A program made the position numbers and the translations under genes. A DNA stretch of 38,302 bases from NCBI RefSeq assembly GCF_002879615.1, contig NZ_PNRF01000033.1, forward strand, positions 1-38,302. The letters are read 5' to 3'. The DNA comes from Billgrantia endophytica. Its GTDB lineage: Bacteria; Pseudomonadota; Gammaproteobacteria; Pseudomonadales; Halomonadaceae. The notes below the pieces were generated by a model. It was not told the DNA's origin. It did no database searches and saw only the letters and a list, made by a program, of their open reading frames with translations. This document shows positions 32,773 through 38,302 of the stretch, in pieces; within the stretch, counting starts at the first letter, position 1, and the number at the start of each line of letters is the position of its first letter.

Positions 32773-34143
32773 ATGACCGACCCGACAAGAGAGCTGGCGG
32801 ACTTTCTGGCCGCCCTGAGTTACGAAGACATTCCCGAGCCGGTAGTGGCGCGCTGCGAGGAGCTTTTTCTGGATTGGCTGGGTTCGGCACTAGCGGGGAA
32901 GGACTACGCGCCGATCCCCCTGTTCGAACGCTATGCCCAGCGCATGGGCCCGGCCGATGGCGGCAGCGAGATACTGACCCTGCGACAAGGGACATCGCCC
33001 TATTTCGCCGCCTTCGTCAATGCCGCGGCCTCCCATGTGGTGGAGCAGGATGACTTGCACAATTCCTCCGTGCTGCACCCCGGCACGGTGGTGTTTCCCG
33101 CCGTACTGGCCGCCGCCCAGGCAGAAGGCAAGTCCGGCCGGGAGATGATCCTGGCCGCGGTGGCCGGCTACGAAGCGGGCATTCGCATCGGGGAATGTCT
33201 CGGCCGTTCCCACTACACCATCTTTCATACCACGGGCACGGTGGGTACCCTGGCGGCCGCAGCTGCCGTGGGCAAGCTGCTTGGCTTCTCGTCCACGGGC
33301 TTCGTCCATGCTCTGGGCAGCGCCGGCACCCAGGCCGCCGGGCTGTGGGAGTTCCTGCGGGACGGTGCGGACTCGAAGCAGTTGCATACGGCCAAGGCGG
33401 CAGCCGACGGCCTGCTTGCCGCTTACATGACCGCGGACGGCCTCACCGGTGCCCAGCGAATTCTCGACGGCAAGCAGGGGATGGCGGCGGGCATGTCCCG
33501 GGATGCCGATCCCTCATGCCTGGCCGATCGCCTGGGCAGCCGCTGGGCGCTGACGGAGACCTCGTTCAAGTTCCATGCGTCCTGTCGTCATACCCATCCG
33601 GCCGCGGACGCCCTGTTGCATGTGATGCAGCAGCAGGGGCTCAGTCACACCGACATTGTTTCCGTGGTAACTCATGTCCACCAGGCCGCCATCGATGTGC
33701 TGGGGCCCGTGGAGGTGCCGCGCACGGTGCACCAGGCCAAGTTCTCCATGGGTACCGTTCTTGGCCTGATCGCGGTTCACGGCAAGGCGGGACTGGAAGA
33801 GTTCCAGAACCATGCTCTCGAGGATTCCCGGGTGGCCGATTTCCGTGGCCGGGTCTCCATGCGCCTCGACCCCGAGGTGGACGGTGCCTACCCGAACAAG
33901 TGGATCGGCAAGGTGGAGGTGACGATCCACGCCGGCCAGGCCTTCCAGGCTACCATTCGCGATCCCAAGGGCGACCCCGAAAACCCGCTCTCGAGACCCG
34001 AGCTGGAGAGCAAGTTCCAGCGTCTCGCCCGCTTCTCCGGTGCGGCCGACGATGGCGAGACCCGACACCTGATCGAGCTGGCGTGGGGCCTGCGCGATGT
34101 CACGTCCATGGCGGCACTGCTGCCAGCCCGAGGAAAGGAGTGA
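32773..34143 (+). CDS. MmgE/PrpD family protein
   Basis: A 456-residue protein of the MmgE/PrpD superfamily, which includes 2-methylcitrate dehydratase and cis-aconitate decarboxylase. Typical features are LFLDWLGSALAG, the VEQDDLHNSSVLHPGTVVFPAVLAAA stretch that carries the conserved Asp-Asp and His, SFKFHASCRHTHPAADAL (residues about 256-274), and the C-terminal NKWIGKVEVTIHAG. Members of this superfamily can make or dehydrate itaconate-related acids; a matching gene sits in the Pseudomonas itaconate operon. The ATG follows AGGAGG. The exact reaction here is open. Confidence 0.9.
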   Translation: MTDPTRELADFLAALSYEDIPEPVVARCEELFLDWLGSALAGKDYAPIPLFERYAQRMGPADGGSEILTLRQGTSPYFAAFVNAAASHVVEQDDLHNSSVLHPGTVVFPAVLAAAQAEGKSGREMILAAVAGYEAGIRIGECLGRSHYTIFHTTGTVGTLAAAAAVGKLLGFSSTGFVHALGSAGTQAAGLWEFLRDGADSKQLHTAKAAADGLLAAYMTADGLTGAQRILDGKQGMAAGMSRDADPSCLADRLGSRWALTETSFKFHASCRHTHPAADALLHVMQQQGLSHTDIVSVVTHVHQAAIDVLGPVEVPRTVHQAKFSMGTVLGLIAVHGKAGLEEFQNHALEDSRVADFRGRVSMRLDPEVDGAYPNKWIGKVEVTIHAGQAFQATIRDPKGDPENPLSRPELESKFQRLARFSGAADDGETRHLIELAWGLRDVTSMAALLPARGKE

Positions 34144-34145
34144 GC

Positions 34146-35351
34146 ATGACGGATTCCCCCCAGGCCCCTCGCCCACTCGACGGCGTGACAGTGGTCAGCC
34201 TCGAACACGCGATTGCCGCTCCCTTCTGCACGCGGCAACTGGCCGACCTCGGCGCCCGCGTGATCAAGGTCGAGCGACCCGAAGTCGGTGATTTTGCCCG
34301 CAACTACGACGAGCGGGTGGACGGAATGGCGTCCCACTTCGTATGGACCAACCGCTCGAAGCAAAGCCTGACGCTCAACGTCAAGGCGAAGGAGGCCGAC
34401 GAAATTCTCGAACGATTGCTCAGCGAAGCCGACGTGCTGGTACAGAACCTGGCCCCCGGCGCCGCCGCGCGCCTGGGACTTTCCTTCCAGGCTCTGCATG
34501 AGCGTTTTCCCAGGCTGATTGTCTGCGACATTTCCGGCTACGGCGATGACGGCCCCTACAGGCAGAAGAAGGCCTACGACCTGCTGATCCAGAGCGAGGC
34601 CGGCTTTCTCTCGACCACCGGTGCCCCCGGTGAAGCCGGCATGGCGAAAGCGGGCTGTTCCATCGCCGACATTGCCGCCGGCATGTATGCCTACACTGGT
34701 ATCCTCTCCGCGCTGATGCTGCGTGACCGGACCGGAGAGGGCAGTCACATCGACGTTTCCATGCTGGAGAGTCTGGTGGAGTGGATGGGCTACCCTATGT
34801 ACTACGCCTACCAGGGTGCGGAGCCGCCCCCGCGCGCTGGAGCGTCCCACGCGACCATCTACCCCTATGGCCCCTTCCCGGCCGGCGACGGTCAGGCGGT
34901 CATGCTCGGTCTACAGAACGAGCGCGAGTGGCAGGCATTTTGCGATGTGGTGCTGCATGATGTCGAATTGGCCACCGACCCGCGCTTCGTCAGCAACTCA
35001 CTCCGTTCGGCCAATCGGGATGAGCTTCGCGAACTGATCTGCCAGGCCTTTTCCAGCCTCGGCGCCGAGGAGGTCATCGCACGCCTCGAACAGGCGCAGA
35101 TCGCCAACGCCCACGTCAATGACATGCATGGCGTCTGGGATCATCCTCAGCTCAAGGCCCGCGATCGCTGGGTAGAGGTCGGCAGCCCGACAGGCCGCCT
35201 GCCGGCGCTGCTGCCTCCGGGACGCAACAGCGGCTATCGGCCGCAGATGGGCGCCGTGCCGGCACTCGGCGAGCACAGCGTCAGCATTCTCGGTGACCTG
35301 GGCTATGGTGCGGAGCATATCCAGCGCCTCAAGGCGCAGGGCGTCATCTGA
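34146..35351 (+). CDS. ict: class III CoA-transferase, probable succinyl-CoA:itaconate CoA-transferase
   Basis: A 401-residue CaiB/BaiF (class III) CoA-transferase. Motifs are LDGVTVVSLEHAIAAPFCTRQLADLGARVIKVERPEVGD at the N-terminus, NRSKQSLTLNVK, and AYDLLIQSEAGF, whose Asp145 matches the catalytic aspartate that forms the acyl-enzyme anhydride. Also GEGSHIDVSMLESLVEW and the C-terminal HPQLKARDRW. The ATG is two bases after the PrpD-family stop codon. Activation of itaconate to itaconyl-CoA is inferred from the flanking hydratase and lyase genes; related enzymes use other dicarboxylates. Confidence 0.87.
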   Translation: MTDSPQAPRPLDGVTVVSLEHAIAAPFCTRQLADLGARVIKVERPEVGDFARNYDERVDGMASHFVWTNRSKQSLTLNVKAKEADEILERLLSEADVLVQNLAPGAAARLGLSFQALHERFPRLIVCDISGYGDDGPYRQKKAYDLLIQSEAGFLSTTGAPGEAGMAKAGCSIADIAAGMYAYTGILSALMLRDRTGEGSHIDVSMLESLVEWMGYPMYYAYQGAEPPPRAGASHATIYPYGPFPAGDGQAVMLGLQNEREWQAFCDVVLHDVELATDPRFVSNSLRSANRDELRELICQAFSSLGAEEVIARLEQAQIANAHVNDMHGVWDHPQLKARDRWVEVGSPTGRLPALLPPGRNSGYRPQMGAVPALGEHSVSILGDLGYGAEHIQRLKAQGVI

Positions 35352-35367
35352 TGGATGGGAGTCACCA

Positions 35368-36183
35368 ATGAAGCAGGGCTTACAGCGTTCCTTTCTTTTT
35401 GTCCCAGCGACCCGCCCCGAGCGGATTCCTAAGGCACTGGCCAGTGGAGCAGACGCCGTCATCGTTGACTTGGAAGATGCAGTAGCACACGACAAGAAGG
35501 ACGAAGCGCGTCAGGCGTTACAGGAGTTCCTTGAGCAAACGCCAGACGCTCGGGTCATGGTTCGCGTCAACTCGACAAGCCGTGAACTCAAGCAGGATCT
35601 GGCACTTTGTACCAATTTCCCCGGCGTCGTGGGCGTCATGCTGCCTAAGACGGAAACATGTCATCAGATCGAACAGGTCCGCACGTGCAACAAGCCTGTG
35701 TGGCCGTTGATCGAGACCGCGAGAGGGCTGCTGGCGTTACCGAGTCTCGTGTTTACTGCCGGTATTGAACGCCTCTGTTTTGGGGCTCTGGACATGGCAA
35801 CAGAGTTGAACTTGACCCCGGGAACGAATGGCGCCAGCAAGATCCTTGACCAGTGTCGCTACCAGTTGGTTGTCTGTTCCAGGTCAGCCGGCCTGGCACC
35901 TCCCATAGAGAGCGTGGTTCCCGAGATCGATGACCTCACTGCGGTGGAACGCACCGCCACGCATGCCGCTGAAATGGGCTTCACCGGTATGCTCAGCATC
36001 CACCCCAGACAGCTGCCGGCCATTCATCAGGCGTTCACCCCCAGCGAAGAGGCTCTGGCCTGGGCGCGGCGCGTGCTGGAAGGCGCCGAGACACTTGGCG
36101 GCGCCTTCCAGCTCGATGGGCAGATGATCGATGCGCCGGTGATCTCCCGTGCCAGGGCGCTGCTGGCTCGTGCCGGTCATTGA
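35368..36183 (+). CDS. ccl: citramalyl-CoA lyase (CitE family)
   Basis: A 271-residue CitE-like lyase. The TIM-barrel signatures are RSFLFVPATRPERIPKAL, GADAVIVDLEDAVA (metal-binding Glu and Asp), MVRVNSTS, LPKTE and WPLIETARGLL (metal-binding Glu), and GFTGMLSIHPRQL. It would split (S)-citramalyl-CoA into acetyl-CoA and pyruvate, the last step of itaconate degradation. ATG 35368 follows GGGAG; the frame is open upstream inside the CoA-transferase gene. Length is typical of short CitE homologues without the citrate-lyase complex. Confidence 0.9.
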   Translation: MKQGLQRSFLFVPATRPERIPKALASGADAVIVDLEDAVAHDKKDEARQALQEFLEQTPDARVMVRVNSTSRELKQDLALCTNFPGVVGVMLPKTETCHQIEQVRTCNKPVWPLIETARGLLALPSLVFTAGIERLCFGALDMATELNLTPGTNGASKILDQCRYQLVVCSRSAGLAPPIESVVPEIDDLTAVERTATHAAEMGFTGMLSIHPRQLPAIHQAFTPSEEALAWARRVLEGAETLGGAFQLDGQMIDAPVISRARALLARAGH

Positions 36184-36196
36184 TAAGAGAGAGCCC

Positions 36197-36601
36197 ATGG
36201 ACCTGAACGTTTTGCACAACCCCTTCATCGACATGCTGGGCGCGCGACTGGTGGAGTGGGAGCCGGGAAGCTGCACCTGGCAGCTCGAGATCGCCGCCCA
36301 CCACACCAATACCCAGGGCAGTCTGCATGGCGGTGTGATCGCCACCCTGCTGGACGTGGCCTGTGGCTACAGCGGGTTCTGTCCCGAGCAGGGCCGACTC
36401 GAACACCGGGCCGCCACTCTGTCGCTGAGCATCCAGTATCTGGCCAAGAGCCATCATGGCGTTCTCCTGGCCAAGGGGCGGCGTATCGGCGGAGGGCGGC
36501 GTGTTTTCTTTGCCGAAGCCAAACTGTTGGCGGGCGAGCAACTGATTGCCACCGCCTCGGGCAGTTTTCGCCGTCATCAGCTTTCCATTGACGAAGCGTA
36601 A
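36197..36601 (+). CDS. PaaI-family hotdog thioesterase
   Basis: A 134-residue single hotdog-domain thioesterase of the PaaI/YdiI type. The signature [22 protein letters not shown] (residues about 38-59) includes His-Gly-Gly and the Asp that serves as catalytic acid/base. Start at ATG 36197, 13 bp after the lyase stop. As the last gene of the itaconate-type operon it may recover CoA from dead-end thioesters; I do not assign a specific substrate. The start of etfB follows 38 bp later. Confidence 0.87.
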   Translation: MDLNVLHNPFIDMLGARLVEWEPGSCTWQLEIAAHHTNTQGSLHGGVIATLLDVACGYSGFCPEQGRLEHRAATLSLSIQYLAKSHHGVLLAKGRRIGGGRRVFFAEAKLLAGEQLIATASGSFRRHQLSIDEA

Positions 36602-36639
36602 CTTCTCATCCCCTGACAAACGATCACGGAACTCTTCTC

Positions 36640-37413
36640 ATGAAAGTACTCGTCGCGGTCAAACGCGTCATCGACTACAACGTCAAGATCCGCGTCAAGG
36701 CGGATCATTCCGACGTCGACCTCACCAACGTCAAGATGGCCATGAACCCCTTCTGCGAGATCGCCGTGGAAGAGGCCGTGCGTCTGAAGGAGCGCGGGGT
36801 GGCCACCGAAGTGGTCGCCGTGACCATCGGCCCCAAGGCCGCCCAGGAGCAACTGCGCACCGCGCTGGCGCTGGGCGCCGACCGTGCCGTGCATATCGAT
36901 ACGTCAGCCGAGACCGATGAGCGCGTCGAGTCGCTGGCGGTGGCCAAGCTGCTGGCCAAGGTGGTCGAGGAAGAACAGCCCGGCCTGGTGATCCTGGGCA
37001 AGCAGGCCATCGACACCGACAACAACCAGACCGGGCAGATGCTCGCCGCGCTGGCGGGCCTGTCCCAGGGCACCTTCGCCTCCGAGGTGAAACTCAGCGG
37101 TGACGAGGGTGACAAAACGCTGCAGGTGACCCGCGAGATCGACGGCGGCCTGCAGACCGTCGAGCTGACGCTGCCGGCCATCGTCACCACCGACCTGCGC
37201 CTCAACGAGCCGCGCTACGCCAAGCTGCCCGACATCATGAAAGCCAAGAAGAAGCCGTTGGTCGTCACGACCCCGGCGGAACTCGGCGTCGAGGTGGCGA
37301 GCAAGGTCACGCTGCTCAAGGTCGAGTCGCCGGCCGAGCGCCAGGGCGGCATCAAGGTGGGCTCCGTGGACGAGCTCGTGGACAAACTCAAGAACGAAGC
37401 CAAAGTGCTTTGA
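36640..37413 (+). CDS. etfB: electron transfer flavoprotein subunit beta
   Basis: A 257-residue EtfB. It opens with [22 protein letters not shown] and has [16 protein letters not shown], the [25 protein letters not shown] segment that anchors AMP, and the REIDGG...[22 protein letters not shown] recognition loop in which the conserved Leu contacts acyl-CoA dehydrogenases. The ETF takes electrons from the dehydrogenases of this and other operons to ETF-ubiquinone oxidoreductase. It is 15 bp upstream of etfA. Confidence 0.97.
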   Translation: MKVLVAVKRVIDYNVKIRVKADHSDVDLTNVKMAMNPFCEIAVEEAVRLKERGVATEVVAVTIGPKAAQEQLRTALALGADRAVHIDTSAETDERVESLAVAKLLAKVVEEEQPGLVILGKQAIDTDNNQTGQMLAALAGLSQGTFASEVKLSGDEGDKTLQVTREIDGGLQTVELTLPAIVTTDLRLNEPRYAKLPDIMKAKKKPLVVTTPAELGVEVASKVTLLKVESPAERQGGIKVGSVDELVDKLKNEAKVL

Positions 37414-37427
37414 AGGGAGCGGATCGC

Positions 37428-38302
37428 ATGAGCATCTTGATTCTGGCCGACCATCACGACGGCCAACTCGCCGGCGCCACCGCCCACGTGGTCGCGGCAG
37501 CCCGACAGATCGGTGGAGAGATCGACATCCTCGTGGCCGGCGAGAACGTCGGCGCCGTGGCCGAGGCCGCCGCGAAACTCGATGGCGTGACCAGGGTGCG
37601 CGTCGCCGACCACGCCGCCTACGCCCACCAGCTCGCCGAGCCCATGGGCGCACTGATCGCCGAACTCGCCGGCGACTACGGCCACGTACTGGCGGCCGCC
37701 TCCACCACTGGCAAGAATATCCTGCCGCGGGTGGCCGCGCTCAAGGACGTGTCGCAGATCTCCGAGATCGTCGCCGTGATCGACGCCGACACCTTCAAGC
37801 GCCCGATCTACGCCGGCAACGCCATCGCCACGGTCAAGAGCGCCGACACCCTCAAGGTCATCACCGTGCGCAGCACCGGCTTCGATGCCTGCCCTGATAG
37901 AGGGAGCGAGGGCGGCAGTGCCGCCATCGAAAGCGTGGACACGGTGGTCGACAACGGCCAGTCCACCTTCATCAAGCAGGAACTGGCCGCCAGCGACCGG
38001 CCCGAGCTGGGCGGTGCCCGGGTGGTGATCTCCGGCGGGCGCGGCATGGGCAACGGCGACAACTTCAAGCTGCTCGACGGCATCGCCGACAAGCTGGGGG
38101 CGGCGATCGGCGCCTCGCGCGCGGCGGTGGACGCGGGCTTCGTGCCCAACGACATGCAGGTGGGGCAGACCGGCAAGATCGTCGCGCCGGAGCTCTATAT
38201 CGCCGTGGGCATCTCGGGAGCGATCCAGCACCTGGCGGGGATGAAGGACTCCAAGGTGATCGTGGCGATCAACAAGGACGAGGAAGCGCCGATCTTCCAG
38301 GT
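37428..38302 (+). CDS. etfA: electron transfer flavoprotein subunit alpha (truncated by the window end)
   Basis: The first 291 residues of EtfA, cut by the right edge. It begins [25 protein letters not shown] and contains the C-terminal FAD-binding domain with [14 protein letters not shown] (residues about 196-209), [41 protein letters not shown], and [15 protein letters not shown]. Only about 18 residues are missing compared with usual EtfA. ATG 37428 follows GGGAGCGGATCGC. It forms an operon with etfB. Confidence 0.96.
   Translation, partial: MSILILADHHDGQLAGATAHVVAAARQIGGEIDILVAGENVGAVAEAAAKLDGVTRVRVADHAAYAHQLAEPMGALIAELAGDYGHVLAAASTTGKNILPRVAALKDVSQISEIVAVIDADTFKRPIYAGNAIATVKSADTLKVITVRSTGFDACPDRGSEGGSAAIESVDTVVDNGQSTFIKQELAASDRPELGGARVVISGGRGMGNGDNFKLLDGIADKLGAAIGASRAAVDAGFVPNDMQVGQTGKIVAPELYIAVGISGAIQHLAGMKDSKVIVAINKDEEAPIFQ

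Noticed and set aside
1..38302. tRNA, rRNA, CRISPR arrays, prophage or intact insertion sequences
   Set aside because: None seen: no cloverleaf candidates, no regularly spaced repeats, and no transposase or phage structural genes.

Overview
The window is a GC-rich chromosomal segment from what looks like a halophilic or marine gammaproteobacterium, most likely of the Halomonas group. That placement is inferred from gene content, gene order and protein style, not from a marker gene. It carries no rRNA, tRNA, CRISPR or intact mobile element. Almost all of it is metabolic operons.

Region 1 (1-14,930) is a methylated-amine catabolic locus. A leftward operon encodes PurU, FolD and four subunits of a heterotetrameric sarcosine-oxidase-like enzyme, read here as N-methylglutamate dehydrogenase (MgdABCD). 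Divergent from it is gmaS-mgsABC (gamma-glutamylmethylamide synthetase and N-methylglutamate synthase). A third operon is dmmABC-like (dimethylamine monooxygenase). Together they give: dimethylamine -> methylamine -> gamma-glutamylmethylamide -> N-methylglutamate -> glutamate plus methylene-THF or formaldehyde -> formyl-THF -> formate, releasing nitrogen and C1 units. Both intergenic control regions carry sigma-54 (-24/-12) promoters, three in all, and each has a pair of NtrC-like dyads 31 bp apart. I infer joint nitrogen control.

Region 2 (15,024-19,844) has a TauD-family dioxygenase on the minus strand, then on the plus strand an SsuA/NMT1-type ABC importer (binding protein, ATPase, permease) followed by a degenerate EAL-domain protein. 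The substrate is unknown.

Region 3 (19,845-23,934) has a membrane Cache-PAS-GGDEF diguanylate cyclase and an EpsC-type serine acetyltransferase. Between them lie debris and repeats: a frameshifted PIN-toxin remnant, a broken RES-domain toxin and several inverted repeats.

Region 4 (23,935-28,967, minus strand) is a sulfate/thiosulfate import operon, sbp-cysT-cysW-cysA, behind a CysB-type regulator.

Region 5 (29,117-29,545) is a guanidinium exporter of the Gdx/SugE family, preceded by a sigma-70 promoter and a textbook two-hairpin guanidine-II (mini-ykkC) riboswitch.

Region 6 (29,646-36,601) is a LysR regulator and a rightward operon matching the Pseudomonas itaconate-degradation cluster: itaconyl-CoA hydratase, acyl-CoA dehydrogenase, MmgE/PrpD protein, class III CoA-transferase, citramalyl-CoA lyase and a hotdog thioesterase. 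It is followed by etfB and the start of etfA, which runs off the right edge. The electron-transfer flavoprotein is a plausible acceptor for the acyl-CoA dehydrogenase.
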